34,633 nt of DNA from JBOHNM01 sp050730675 (lineage in GTDB: Bacteria; Planctomycetota; Phycisphaerae; Phycisphaerales; UBA1924): positions 1 to 34,633 of the forward strand of contig JBOHNM010000022.1 of NCBI GenBank assembly GCA_050730675.1. Direction: 5' to 3'. The translations under genes and the position numbers were made by a program. Shown here one piece after another: positions 1 through 7,938 of the stretch. A model generated the notes under the pieces. It worked only from the letters and a program-made list of their open reading frames with translations, was not told where the DNA came from and made no database searches. Numbering within the stretch: position 1 is the first letter of the stretch; every line of letters starts with the position of its first letter.

Positions 1-1712
1 TCTCGCTCGGCGTGCTGGGGATGACGATCCCGAAGGAGTTCGGCGGGCTGGGGATGGGGATCACCAGCTACAACCGTGTGCTGGAGCGGATCGGCTTCTA
101 CTGCGGTTCCACCGCCGTCATGGTCTCGGCGCACCAGTCGATCGGGTGCAAGGCGGTCATGCTCTTCGGCAACGCGGAGCAGAAGGCGAAGTGGCTCCCG
201 CGGCTGGCGAAGGACTGGCTGAGCGCGTTCTGCCTGAGCGAGCCGAACGTGGGGTGCGACGCGGGCGGACAGGAGACGAATTTCACCAAGACCGAGGACG
301 GCGAGTTCTACATCATCAACGGCGAGAAGAAGTGGGCGACCAGCGGGGCGATCTCGGGATTGTTCACGGTGATGTGCCGCCAGAACCAGCCGGACGGCAA
401 GGGGAAGATCTCCGCACTGGTGTGCCACCCGGACATGCCGGGCGTGGAGATCTACCAGAAGAACCGTTCCAAGTGCGGCATCCGCGGCACCTGGCAGGCC
501 CGCATCCGGTTCCACAACGTGCGGGTGCCGAAGGCGAACCTGCTCGGGCAGGAAGGGCGCGGGCTACAGATGGCGCTGTCGTGCCTGAACTTCGGGCGGT
601 GCACGCTGAGCGCGGGGATGCTGGGCGGGGCGCGGCGTGTGCGCGACCAGGCAACCAAGTGGGCGACGACGCGGTTCCAGTTCGGCGCGGCGCTGGCGGA
701 CAAGGAGCTGGTGCGTCAGCGGATCGCGCGCATGGCGGCGTACGACTACGCGATGGACGCGGTGCTCTATATGACGACCGCGATGCTCGACCGCAAGGAC
801 GATGACATCCAGGTCGAGACGGCGGTGTGCAAGGTTTTTTGCTCCGAGTACGGCTGGCGCGTGACCAACGACGGCATGCAGATCATGGGCGGCGAGAGCT
901 ACATGTCGGAGAACGAGGTGGAGCGGGTCTTCCGCGACTCGCGGATCAACCTCATCGTCGAGGGCGCCAACGAGGTGATGCAGTCGTACATCTTCGGCTA
1001 CGGCGGCAAGCAGCTCGCCGAGCAGATGCTGGGCATCCGCAGCGCGCTGATGCGCGACAAGGACGAGGGGTTCGCGAGTTACCTGATCAAGGCGGCGAAG
1101 AACTCGCTGCGTCCGAAGGTGATGAAGATCGCCATCCCGCTGGGGATGGAGGTGTTCATGGGGATCCGGAGGCGGTCGCCGGTGATCACGCGGCTGGTGA
1201 ACGCGGAGCTGAAGCCGTACGCCGAGCGGCTGGCGTCGCTGGTGCGCGAGCAGACGTATTTGTTCAAGCACACCAGCTATCGATTCCAGGAGGAGACACT
1301 CAAGCGCCAAGCCGTGCAGGCGCGGCTGGCGGACAGCGCGATCCTGCTGCACGCGGCGCTGTGCACGCTGGCGAAGCTGGACCTGGACCTCAAGACGCAC
1401 GCGGGCAACGGGGCGTCGGACATCGAATTCCAGCGGGACAAGGCCGCGGCGATCCATTTCTTTGATCTGGCCGAGGTGGAGATCAAGTCGCGGTTCCGCG
1501 AGTTGACGGTGAACGCGGACGACACGATGCTGCCGGCGGCGGACATCTGCCTCAAGCACATCGAGTCGCTGGCGCCGGACTCGTTCATCATCCCCGAGAA
1601 GACGCCGACGGCGCAGCGCGGCAAGGGTCGCACGCCGAAGCAGGACGGGATCAAGCAGTTCCCGGGCACGCCGACGGTGCCGCAGCCGCACGGGGCGATG
1701 TCGAACGCGTGA
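1..1712 (+). CDS. Acyl-CoA dehydrogenase, 5' end outside the window
   Basis: FAD-dependent acyl-CoA dehydrogenase that oxidises an acyl-CoA to the 2-enoyl-CoA in fatty-acid beta-oxidation. The reading frame is open to base 1, so the true start lies upstream; the GTG at 12 is only the first possible start in view. Visible family signatures are the N-terminal EFGGLGMG segment, the FCLSEPNVGCDAG flavin/substrate loop, KKWATSGAI, and RINLIVEGANEVMQ near the end of the dehydrogenase core, whose Glu (codon 960-962) matches the catalytic base of the VLCAD/ACAD9 group. About 245 residues follow that Glu, a long helical C-terminal extension as in VLCAD/ACAD9. The last 40 residues are Pro/Thr/Gly-rich and probably disordered. 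The gene ends at a hairpin shared with the convergent sugar dehydrogenase gene. Family confident; chain-length preference not deducible. Confidence 0.93.
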   Translation, partial: SLGVLGMTIPKEFGGLGMGITSYNRVLERIGFYCGSTAVMVSAHQSIGCKAVMLFGNAEQKAKWLPRLAKDWLSAFCLSEPNVGCDAGGQETNFTKTEDGEFYIINGEKKWATSGAISGLFTVMCRQNQPDGKGKISALVCHPDMPGVEIYQKNRSKCGIRGTWQARIRFHNVRVPKANLLGQEGRGLQMALSCLNFGRCTLSAGMLGGARRVRDQATKWATTRFQFGAALADKELVRQRIARMAAYDYAMDAVLYMTTAMLDRKDDDIQVETAVCKVFCSEYGWRVTNDGMQIMGGESYMSENEVERVFRDSRINLIVEGANEVMQSYIFGYGGKQLAEQMLGIRSALMRDKDEGFASYLIKAAKNSLRPKVMKIAIPLGMEVFMGIRRRSPVITRLVNAELKPYAERLASLVREQTYLFKHTSYRFQEETLKRQAVQARLADSAILLHAALCTLAKLDLDLKTHAGNGASDIEFQRDKAAAIHFFDLAEVEIKSRFRELTVNADDTMLPAADICLKHIESLAPDSFIIPEKTPTAQRGKGRTPKQDGIKQFPGTPTVPQPHGAMSNA

Positions 1713-1774
1713 GGCGGGTTGGTGGAGCCACAGCAGAGTGCTCGATGGCGGTTGGTTGAGTGAGGCTGAAATAC

Positions 1775-1807
1775 AAGAGCCCCGAGCGGAGTGCTCAGGG
1801 CTCTTTT
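1775..1807. terminator. Shared intrinsic terminator between convergent genes
   Basis: A hairpin lies between two convergent genes: AAGAGCCC (1775-1782) pairs with GGGCTCTT (1798-1805), with an inner GAGC/GCTC stem, one C-A mismatch and a GGAGT loop. A T run follows on the plus strand and the A-containing left arm gives a short T run on the minus strand, so it can serve both genes. Confidence 0.8.
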
Positions 1808-1835
1808 CATTGGCGTTTGCGAACGTTGAGCCCGG

Positions 1836-3383
1836 TCACTCCTTGACGAGCGTCAGGCCGTCGATGGGCTTCTCCTCGACGTGGCCGGGGTGGTACATGT
1901 CCATGTACACCTCGATCTGCTGCTTGCCGAGCACGACGATGTAGATGTCCATGATGTGACCGTCGGGGCCTTTGCCGGTGGAGCCGCGGCGGTTGATCTT
2001 GGGGACCTCGCCGTTGGGGCCGCGCAGGCGGGTGAGGTATGCACGCTCGCCCTCGGGCATGTCGCACTTGACGGGGTTTTCCTTCGAGCCGAGCTGCTGG
2101 CCGGTGGGCGAAGCGAGTGCGCCGGCGGCGGCGGCGGGTTTGGTTTCCGGCTTGGCGGTGTTCTCGGCGGCGGCGGCACCGGGGGGCACCAGGCGGCAGA
2201 TGCGGTCATCGCCGTTGCCGGGGGTGTTGCGTCCGTCCTTGTTGCTGGTGCTGAAGTAGATGTAGCCGTCGGGCCCGACGTTGACGGCGCGGATGCGGCC
2301 CATATCCGTGACGATCCGCTCCTGATTGGCGACCTTCTTGCCGTCGAGGGTGATCACGATGATGCCGGGGCGCTGCGGCGGGATGCCGCCGAGCGCGCCG
2401 ACCAGCACGCGGCCCTTCCACTGCGGGAACTTGTCTGCGTTGTAGAACTTACAGGAGGCGGGCGCGACGACCTGGGCCCAGTCGATGAGGGGCATCTCCA
2501 TGCCCTCCTTCGTGTCGGCGCCCGCGATCACGGGCCACCCGTAGTTCTTGCCCTTTTCGATGAGGTTGAACTCGTCGTGCCCGCCGGAGTTCTTGTACTC
2601 GCTGGACGGGCCGTGCTCGGTCTCGAACAGCAGGTTGGTGCCCGGTTGCCAGTCGATGCCCTGGCTGTTGCGGATGCCGAAGGCCCAGATCTCGCCGCGA
2701 GTGTTGGGCTTGCCGGCGAAGGGGTTGTCGGCGGGAATGGATCCGTCGTCGTTGACACGGAGGATCTTGCCGCCCAAGGAGTTCATGTCCTGGGCGAGCT
2801 TGCCCTCGAACCGTTCACCGGTCGAGATGTAGAGCTTGCCGTCGGGCCCGAAGCGGACGGAGCAGCCGGCGTGGTTGGAGCCGCGCCGCGCGGTCGCGGG
2901 AATGCCGCTGAGGATGACCTTGTCCTGGGTGATCTTGCCGCCGGCTTCCTTGAGGCGGACGACGCGCACGTCGTTGCTGGGGCTGTCGCCCGACTCATCT
3001 TTGTGTCCGTACGCGATGTAGATGTAGCCGTTGGTCTTGAAGTCCGGGTGGAGGCAGATGCCCATGAGGCCGATCTCGCCGCCGGTGCGGATGTCACCGA
3101 CGGTGAAGACGGGGTTGGCGTCGAGCTTGCCGGCGCTGATCTGGCGGACCTTGCCGCCGCGCTCGGTGAAGAGCATGCGGCCGGTGTGGTCCCAGCACAT
3201 GTCCCAGGGAACGCTGAGATTGTCCGCGATGGTCTCGACCTTGTACGCCGGGGCGGATGCCGCGGCGGCGGGGGCCGCGGGCTTTTCGGCGGGCTTGGCC
3301 GGTGCGGCGGGCTGGGCGAGGGCGAGGCCCCCCCCCGCACACGTGAGAACGGCTGTGACGATGACGAGGTTGGCGTTGCGCAT
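1836..3383 (-). CDS. Secreted PQQ-dependent sugar dehydrogenase (soluble GDH-like) with extra C-terminal domain
   Basis: 515-residue exported protein of the GSDH family, beta-propeller quinoproteins that oxidise sugars in the periplasm using PQQ. The signal peptide is about residues 1-23 (cut near ALA-QP), followed by a Pro/Ala/Lys linker to about 46. Family motifs in order: NLSVPWDMCW (55-64), GLMGICLHPDF (105-115), GSNHAGCSVRFGPDGKLY (168-185, His171 matching the catalytic His of soluble GDH), GGKILRVNDDGSIP (204-217) and FGIRNSQG (235-242, Arg238 matching the PQQ-contacting Arg). The propeller ends near residue 400 at GDDRICRL. An Ala/Pro/Lys linker then leads to an additional domain of about 75 residues that I do not recognise. 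The start has no Shine-Dalgarno; a TACACT hexamer lies 7 nt upstream. Substrate unknown. Confidence 0.88.
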   Translation of the reverse strand: MRNANLVIVTAVLTCAGGGLALAQPAAPAKPAEKPAAPAAAASAPAYKVETIADNLSVPWDMCWDHTGRMLFTERGGKVRQISAGKLDANPVFTVGDIRTGGEIGLMGICLHPDFKTNGYIYIAYGHKDESGDSPSNDVRVVRLKEAGGKITQDKVILSGIPATARRGSNHAGCSVRFGPDGKLYISTGERFEGKLAQDMNSLGGKILRVNDDGSIPADNPFAGKPNTRGEIWAFGIRNSQGIDWQPGTNLLFETEHGPSSEYKNSGGHDEFNLIEKGKNYGWPVIAGADTKEGMEMPLIDWAQVVAPASCKFYNADKFPQWKGRVLVGALGGIPPQRPGIIVITLDGKKVANQERIVTDMGRIRAVNVGPDGYIYFSTSNKDGRNTPGNGDDRICRLVPPGAAAAENTAKPETKPAAAAGALASPTGQQLGSKENPVKCDMPEGERAYLTRLRGPNGEVPKINRRGSTGKGPDGHIMDIYIVVLGKQQIEVYMDMYHPGHVEEKPIDGLTLVKE

Positions 3384-3390
3384 AGGCGCC

Positions 3391-3417
3391 AGTGTATCAG
3401 GCGGCGCTCGCGGTCAA
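3391..3417 (-). promoter_or_regulatory. Putative promoter of the sugar dehydrogenase, leaderless geometry
   Basis: On the minus strand TTGACC (3417-3412) is followed after 15 nt by TACACT (3396-3391). The hexamer ends 7 nt before the ATG at 3383, which would place the transcription start at the start codon. The 15-nt spacer is short, so the -35 assignment is weak. Confidence 0.45.
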
Positions 3418-3671
3418 GCGTTCAGGTCCAGGCGCGGCGGCGAGGGCTTCTTCGCGGGCGGCGCGGGCTTGCTGCCGGGCTTTTGGGCCGCGCCCTTGCC
3501 GGCCTTGAGCGCATCGGCGGAGAGGTCCACGACCTCGCTGTGGTCGGGGTCGTGCTCTGGTTCTTTTTCGCCCTGCTGGCGCTTGCGGCGTTTGCCGTCC
3601 TGGCCGGCGCGCTCCGCGGGCGGCAGGTGCGGTTCCGTCGGGCGGATCGGGCTGGAGCCGAACACGCTCAT
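3414..3671 (-). CDS. Small charged hypothetical protein
   Basis: 85 residues, hydrophilic, with a basic/acidic patch (KRRKRQQGEKEPEHDPDHSE, about residues 27-46), a short EVVDLSADAL motif and a Lys/Pro-rich tail ending PRLDLNA. No signal peptide, membrane segment or known domain. It lies between fabI (46 nt upstream) and the sugar dehydrogenase (30 nt downstream) on the same strand, so it may be read through from fabI. The natural composition, compared with the Arg/Pro-only overlapping frames, is the main argument for it being real. Function unknown; I resisted assigning one. Confidence 0.5.
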   Translation of the reverse strand: MSVFGSSPIRPTEPHLPPAERAGQDGKRRKRQQGEKEPEHDPDHSEVVDLSADALKAGKGAAQKPGSKPAPPAKKPSPPRLDLNA

Positions 3672-3716
3672 CCGGGCGGTATCGGTCGGTCGGGGCGACG
3701 GGCTTCAAAGAGGTCT

Positions 3717-4502
3717 TCAAAGACCCAGGGTGTTGATGCCGCAATCGACGAAAATCGTCTCGCCGGTGACGCCGCTGGAGAGGTCGCTGGCGAGGTAGAG
3801 GGCGGTCTTGCCGACATCCTCGCCCTCAACGTTGCGGCGGAGGGGGCTGTTGGCGGCGACGTGGTCGGTGAACTTTTCGGCCCCGCCGACGGCGCTGCTG
3901 GCGAGGGTGCGGAGGTAGCCGCCGGATATGGAGTTGACGCGGATCTTGTCGGGGCCGAGTTCCCACGCGAGGTAGCGGGCGCTGGACTCGAGGCAGGCCT
4001 TGGCGACGCCCATGACGTTGTAGCCGGGGACGACCTTGTCGCCGCCGTAGTAGGACATGCACATGATTGAGCCGCCGCCGGAGCGGGCCATGATCGGGCG
4101 GGCGCGGCGGGCCATGGCGACGAGGGTGTAGGCGGAGATATCGATGGCCTGTAGGTAGGCGGCGCGCGGGGTTTCCACGAACTTGCCGGCCGCGAGCCAC
4201 TCGCGCTCGGCGAAGGCGATGGAGTGGACGAGGAAGTGCATCGCGTCGAACTTTTCGGCGTAGCGGGTGAAGACGGTGTCGAGGTCTTCGTCTTTCGAGG
4301 CGTCGAGCGGGACCATCCACGGGTCCTTGACGCCGAGGGCATCGACGGAGCGGCGGGTGCGGTGCTCGTTCTTCTCGCCGGGCAGGTGCGTGAAGGCACA
4401 GCGGGCGCCGGCCTCGATCAGGCTCTTGGCGATGTGCCAGGCGTAGGAGCGTTCGTTGGCGATGCCGACGATGAGGCCGGTTTTTCCGGCGAGGAGGGTC
4501 AT
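3717..4502 (-). CDS. fabI: Enoyl-[acyl-carrier-protein] reductase (NADH)
   Basis: 261-residue short-chain dehydrogenase of the FabI type, which reduces trans-2-enoyl-ACP to acyl-ACP in the last step of each type II fatty-acid elongation round. The nucleotide site GIANERSYAWHIA is at 13-25 and HSIAFA at 93-98. The FabI-type catalytic pair is Tyr161-x6-Lys168 (YNVMGVAK), with the second family Tyr at 151, then RVNSISGGYLRTLASSAV. The C-terminus GETIFVDCGI is typical. The frame stays open far upstream (to 5792) opposite nadC, but homology begins exactly at the ATG at 4502, so that start is chosen. TATGCT ends 5 nt upstream of it, and no Shine-Dalgarno is present. It is divergent from nadC with an 84-bp gap. 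Confidence 0.95.
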   Translation of the reverse strand: MTLLAGKTGLIVGIANERSYAWHIAKSLIEAGARCAFTHLPGEKNEHRTRRSVDALGVKDPWMVPLDASKDEDLDTVFTRYAEKFDAMHFLVHSIAFAEREWLAAGKFVETPRAAYLQAIDISAYTLVAMARRARPIMARSGGGSIMCMSYYGGDKVVPGYNVMGVAKACLESSARYLAWELGPDKIRVNSISGGYLRTLASSAVGGAEKFTDHVAANSPLRRNVEGEDVGKTALYLASDLSSGVTGETIFVDCGINTLGL

Positions 4503-4507
4503 GGCCC

Positions 4508-4536
4508 AGCATAGGAATGAAGTGGCCGAGTGGCAA
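4508..4536 (-). promoter_or_regulatory. Putative fabI promoter, leaderless geometry
   Basis: Minus strand TTGCCA (4536-4531), 17-nt spacer, TATGCT (4513-4508), then 5 nt to the fabI ATG. This is one of the better sigma70-like matches in the window, and it implies transcription starting at or beside the start codon. Confidence 0.6.
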
Positions 4537-4552
4537 AGTCGGCGGATGGCCG

Positions 4553-4580
4553 GTGACCGCGAGGTGTGTTTCGCTATCCT
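4553..4580 (+). promoter_or_regulatory. Putative nadC promoter, leaderless geometry
   Basis: GTGACC (4553-4558), 16-nt spacer, TATCCT (4575-4580), then 6 nt to the ATG at 4587. It lies back to back with the fabI promoter. Confidence 0.5.
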
Positions 4581-4586
4581 CCGGGC

Positions 4587-5516
4587 ATGGGTGAAGACAC
4601 GACCACGCTGCGCGAGTTCTATGACGAGTTGCGGAAGACGGGGCTCATCACGCGCCTGGTGGAGTTGGCGCGGGATGAGGACCTGGGCGATGGCACCGGG
4701 GCGGGGGATGTGACGACCGAGGCGTTTGTGCCCAACTGGGTGCGCGGCGAGGCGAAGATCGTTTTCCGGCAGGCGGGCGTCGTGTGCGGGCTGGAGATCA
4801 TCCCGGAGATTCTGCACGCGTTCCGGGCGGATGTGGACCTGGAGCCGCGGGCGCAGGATGGGGACAAGGTCGAGGCTGGCGCGGTGGTGGCGACGCTGGT
4901 GGGCCGCACGGGGGCGATGCTGACGGCCGAGCGGACGATCCTCAACTTTGTGATGCGGCTGTCGGGCGTGGCGACGCGGACGGCGGCGTTCGTGGACAAG
5001 GTCAAGCACACCGGGGCTGGGGTCTACGACACGCGCAAGACGACGCCGGGGCTGCGGGTGCTGGAGAAGTACGCCGTGCGCTGCGGCGGCGGGCGCTCGC
5101 ACCGGCTGGGGCTGTGGGATGCGGTGCTGATCAAGGACAACCATCTCGCCAGCCTTCGAGAGAACGTGAGCTTCACGGAAGCGGTGCGCGAGGCGGTGCA
5201 CCAGGCACGGCAGGGCGCTGGGCCTTATGGGCTCAAATTCGTGATGCTGGAGGTGGACCGGATCGAGCAGCTCGAGCAGTTGCTGGCCGCGCGGGGGGCC
5301 GGGGTGGACATCGTGCTGCTTGACAACATGGGGCCTGATGACTTGCGGCGCGCGGTGACGATGCGGGATGCAGCCAAGGCGCCCCTGGAGTTCGAAGCGT
5401 CGGGCGGGGTGACACTGGAGACGATCAGGGCGATCGCCGAGACGGGGGTGGAGCGGATCAGCGTCGGAAGCCTGACGCACGGGGCTGTGGCGTTGGATGT
5501 GGGGATGGATGTGTGA
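4587..5516 (+). CDS. nadC: Nicotinate-nucleotide diphosphorylase (carboxylating)
   Basis: 309-residue quinolinate phosphoribosyltransferase, which makes nicotinate mononucleotide from quinolinate and PRPP in de novo NAD synthesis. Family motifs: EDLGDGTGAGDVTT (31-44), AERTILNFVMRLSGVAT (114-130), YDTRKTTPGLR (147-157, PRPP/quinolinate contacts), GGGRSHRLGLWDAVLIKDNHL (167-187), LLDNM, EASGGV and the closing RISVGSLTHG. A GTG at 4566 in the same frame would add seven residues, but the ATG at 4587 is favoured because a TATCCT hexamer sits exactly 6 nt upstream. The length is normal for the family. No nadA or nadB is nearby. Confidence 0.95.
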   Translation: MGEDTTTLREFYDELRKTGLITRLVELARDEDLGDGTGAGDVTTEAFVPNWVRGEAKIVFRQAGVVCGLEIIPEILHAFRADVDLEPRAQDGDKVEAGAVVATLVGRTGAMLTAERTILNFVMRLSGVATRTAAFVDKVKHTGAGVYDTRKTTPGLRVLEKYAVRCGGGRSHRLGLWDAVLIKDNHLASLRENVSFTEAVREAVHQARQGAGPYGLKFVMLEVDRIEQLEQLLAARGAGVDIVLLDNMGPDDLRRAVTMRDAAKAPLEFEASGGVTLETIRAIAETGVERISVGSLTHGAVALDVGMDV

Positions 5517-5530
5517 GGCGGGAAGACACT

Positions 5531-5638
5531 CACCGCGGAGGTGCAGAGAGCGCGGAGGAAGGCATCTACGAGCCCCGACCGTCAGGGAGGGGTCTTCAAG
5601 GCGTTTCACCACAGAGGGCACAGAGATCGCAGAGGAAG
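5531..5638 (+). repeat. Two copies of a CACAGAGG-type intergenic repeat
   Basis: Copy 1 is at 5531-5561 (CACCGCGGAGGTGCAGAGAG...) and copy 2 at 5607-5638 (CACCACAGAGGGCACAGAGA...). They align along their full length, ending in GGAGGAAG and AGAGGAAG. This belongs to the short CACCACAGAG/CACAGAG repeat type that recurs in intergenic DNA of many environmental bacteria (recalled, not searched). A shorter degenerate copy lies at 29748-29766. Confidence 0.6.
5569..5595 (+). repeat. Dispersed AGCCCCGACCGTCAGGGAG repeat, copy 1
   Basis: The 21 bases at 5569-5589 are identical to 7025-7045, and this copy continues as GGGTC. It sits between the two CACAGAG repeats downstream of nadC. It belongs to a repeat family I recall as common in planctomycete intergenic regions. 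Confidence 0.65.
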
Positions 5639-6802
5639 ACAAAAGGCGGGGAAGGGGACAGAGAAGACGGGGAACAAGAAGAAGGGAAACGGCACGCGGC
5701 AGGCGAACCTGGCGAGCCCCCCACTTCCCCTCCATCCTTGGCCGCCGCAGAGGGTCGCGGGAAACGCAGCACGCTGCGAGAGTCAAGACCATTGATGCGA
5801 GTGCGCCGGAAGTTTGTCAAATTCGGGCGCGATGCGCGATCGGTGGGGTCTGCCTCGGACTGGGTGCGTTCGGACCGTCTGCGGCGGGTTTCTCCGGTCG
5901 GCGCGGCTGTCATACACGCGCCGGATCAGGATCACGATCGGCGGGGCTGTCCCCAAACACCTCGGTCGTGTCGGGCAGAAGTATGCCGCGGGCGGAGGCG
6001 GTTGGGGTGAAGGCGGGGTAAAAGGGGGTTTAAGGTGAGGTGAAGATCACGAGGCACCGCGGGGAGTCGTCGGGGATTGCTGCTGCGGGGCGAGAAGCGA
6101 GTCGGCCGCACGCGGCGGGGCGTGTGATGCCGCATTCATCGTTGTCTCATCGGCGGACTCATGCGCGCCGGGAATAATGCTGCTCCGCATCGATGACTCG
6201 CGGCATCCATTACGGTTCATCGCAAGGAGTTCACCGGTGGATCATCCCGTGCTCTCCGATCACGCAGTTTCCTTCCCTCCATGTACCGCCGCACTTGCCG
6301 GCAGTTCGACGCCGCGCTGCTCGCCGATCGATCCGGGCGAGGGGGCGCGCTGGACCCGCCAGCTGCGAGAGATCTCAGTGGGGGCGACGGAGGAGTCGTT
6401 CGATCCCTCGCGCGGGCCGCGCGGGCATCCGCATGATTCTGTGGCACGGCTTTATCGGCGGTGACGACGACCCTGCACGCGAGGCCCCCCACCAACCACA
6501 TCGCCCACCTCATCACCGTGTGCCGCATGATCATTTGGACAAATGGACGCCGCCAGGTCTGCTTGCCGTTCGTCACCGCCGCCCCCCACCATCCGCACCT
6601 GCTTTCGCATCCCAACTCGCACCCCCACCCACGTTCGACGGGCGGCTCCCAGGCGAATCCCGGTGATCCGCGCTGGGATCTGTGGCCCGCACTCCGGCCG
6701 CGGCGGTGCGCCGTGCCTGGCGCGCCCGTCGCCGACAGGGAGCACGGGGGGACGCAGGCATCGCACTTCGCGTGGTCGGGCACGCCTGCGCCCCTTGCAC
6801 CC

Positions 6803-7003
6803 ATGGACTGGCTGCGCTGGGCCGGCAACGTGATCCTGGGGCTCATCGTCGTGCTCGCGATGATGAGCGCCCTGGTGATGCTGCTGGGCGGCGGCATGAA
6901 CACGGGCGGCGCGGCGGGATGGGGCGTGGGAATAGGCGGGGTCAGGGCCGAGACACGGAATTCAAGCGGGACGGGCGGCGGCGGAGCTGCAGGGCGCCCG
7001 TGA
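6803..7003 (+). CDS. Possible small membrane protein
   Basis: The 66-residue frame starting MDWLRWAGNV contains one strongly hydrophobic helix (about residues 8-31, ending LLGGGM), followed by a Gly-rich tail. This reads unlike the Arg/Pro-rich shadows around it. No Shine-Dalgarno and no TAnnnT hexamer precedes the ATG, and no family is recognised. The frame also extends upstream to 6461 with unconvincing composition. Treat as tentative. Confidence 0.28.
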   Translation: MDWLRWAGNVILGLIVVLAMMSALVMLLGGGMNTGGAAGWGVGIGGVRAETRNSSGTGGGGAAGRP

Positions 7004-7024
7004 CGGCCTTGGTTGTTGGAGTCG

Positions 7025-7057
7025 CGAGCCCCGACCGTCAGGGAGCGGGCCACTTCA
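7025..7057 (+). repeat. Dispersed AGCCCCGACCGTCAGGGAG repeat, copy 2
   Basis: Identical to copy 1 over 21 bases, then continuing GCGGGCCACTTCA. The TCA at 7038-7040 inside the repeat is the stop codon (TGA on the minus strand) of the secreted protein gene that ends here. Confidence 0.65.
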
Positions 7058-7706
7058 TGGCCGCGGCGAGGTCCGTGTGGGCGGAGGGCGCGGGGGGACG
7101 GCGGCGGCGGAACGCGACCGCGCCGGCCAGGGCCATCGAAACGCCCGCGGACGGGCTGGGGACGGCCTCGAACGAGAAGTCGTCGTAGATCAGGCCGCCG
7201 CCGCCGTAGCTGCTGTCGATATCGGTCTGGTTGAGGGGCGGGACGATCTCGATGCGGGTGATGGCGGCGTAGGCGGAGAGATTGACCAGGACGGAGCCGA
7301 AGCCGAAGGTGTTGGGAAGGGCGGCAAGGCCGATGATGTCCTGAACACCCAGGAGTGTGTTGCCGGAGTAGACGTTGACGCGGGCGATGACGCCGTACTC
7401 GTTGGCCGCGGCGGCGAGGAACGTGAGCCCGTTGACGGGGGATGTGAAATCCACGTAGACGTTGCGGGTGTTGGCCGAGCCGCCGCCGATGGGGGCGGCC
7501 CCAAGCACGTTGGGGGAGCTGGTGTTGTCCATGCCGTTGTAGGGGAAGGTCTGGGTGATGTAGCCGGGCTCGGAGGAGAAGAGGGCGGCGGGGTACTGGT
7601 TGCTGACCTGGGTCCAGGAGGGGATGTTGTCGAAGTCGATGATGTCGGCACGGACGGACGGGGTGGCCAACAGGGTGCTGCATGCGCACAGAATCACGGT
7701 TCGCAT
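7038..7706 (-). CDS. Secreted protein with PEP-CTERM-like sorting tail
   Basis: 222 residues. The signal peptide MRTVILCACSTLLATPSVRA is followed by a beta-rich, Gly/Asn/Ser-rich mature region that I do not recognise as a named domain. Near the C-terminus VPSPSAGVSMALAGAVAFRRRRP has the layout of a PEP-CTERM-like sorting signal: Pro motif, hydrophobic helix, Arg cluster. Such proteins are normally exported and processed by an exosortase. Unusually, the frame runs on about 20 residues past the Arg cluster into a dispersed repeat that supplies the stop codon. The start is the ATG at 7706, preceded by a GA-rich run (AGAGAGAGAGAG) rather than a clear GGAGG. An upstream in-frame extension lacks signal-peptide character. 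Confidence 0.75.
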   Translation of the reverse strand: MRTVILCACSTLLATPSVRADIIDFDNIPSWTQVSNQYPAALFSSEPGYITQTFPYNGMDNTSSPNVLGAAPIGGGSANTRNVYVDFTSPVNGLTFLAAAANEYGVIARVNVYSGNTLLGVQDIIGLAALPNTFGFGSVLVNLSAYAAITRIEIVPPLNQTDIDSSYGGGGLIYDDFSFEAVPSPSAGVSMALAGAVAFRRRRPPAPSAHTDLAAAMKWPAP

Positions 7707-7892
7707 AGGGGGCTCTCTCTCTCTTGTTCGATCGCTGGCTTGCTCTCTCTGGCTCTCGGATTGGATCTGTCGATCCGTTGGCACGGCATGGCGAATACGC
7801 GGTGCGTGGCGGGGGGAGTCTACCACAGGTTGGGTAGTGTGCAAGGTGGCCAGGGGGTGGCGGATAGCCTGCCGTCGGTACGCGTGAGCGGC

Positions 7893-7938
7893 GCCACCCG
7901 ACGGACAGGGAGCGGGTCATTTCAAGGCCACGGCGAGG
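7893..7938 (+). repeat. Degenerate third copy of the GACCGTCAGGGAGCGGG repeat
   Basis: 7905-7938 matches 7038-7071 at 29 of 34 positions (ACAGGGAGCGGGTCATTTCA... against TCAGGGAGCGGGCCACTTCA...). As in copy 2, it contains the stop codon of the minus-strand gene ending here (DUF2726, stop at 7919-7917). Confidence 0.5.

Larger units (their letters stand above)
5517..7037. other. Gene-poor stretch with dispersed repeats
   Basis: About 1.5 kb without a convincing gene on either strand. The first 130 bases hold two copies of a CACAGAGG-type repeat around one copy of an AGCCCCGACCGTCAGGGAG repeat, and a second copy of the latter closes the stretch at 7025. The translations here are mostly Arg/Pro/Gly shadow frames. 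A purine-rich AAGGAG at 6222-6227 precedes a GTG frame (6237-6464) with no recognisable protein. Only a hydrophobic frame at 6803-7003 is listed separately. Confidence 0.6.

Noticed and set aside
1881..4070. 729-residue plus-strand frame opposite the sugar dehydrogenase and fabI
   Set aside because: Its Ala/Gly/Val/Asp-biased composition is the mirror of the real minus-strand genes, and it has no domain.
5531..5638. CRISPR-like spacing of the two CACAGAG repeats
   Set aside because: Only two diverged copies, no constant spacer array and no cas genes.
4503..5792. Long upstream extension of the fabI frame antisense to nadC
   Set aside because: The sequence is Arg/His/Pro-rich, a typical GC-driven antisense shadow. 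FabI homology starts at the ATG at 4502, where a promoter-like hexamer also sits.
6237..6464. GTG-started frame behind an AAGGAG sequence
   Set aside because: The purine motif is good, but the 75-residue product has no protein-like features or homology, and competing frames overlap it.
6217..7920. 567-residue minus-strand frame through the gene-poor region
   Set aside because: It crosses the secreted protein gene in the wrong frame and is Arg/Pro/His-rich. A short hydrophobic part (MRHTVMRWAMWLVGGLAC) has no ribosome site or promoter.
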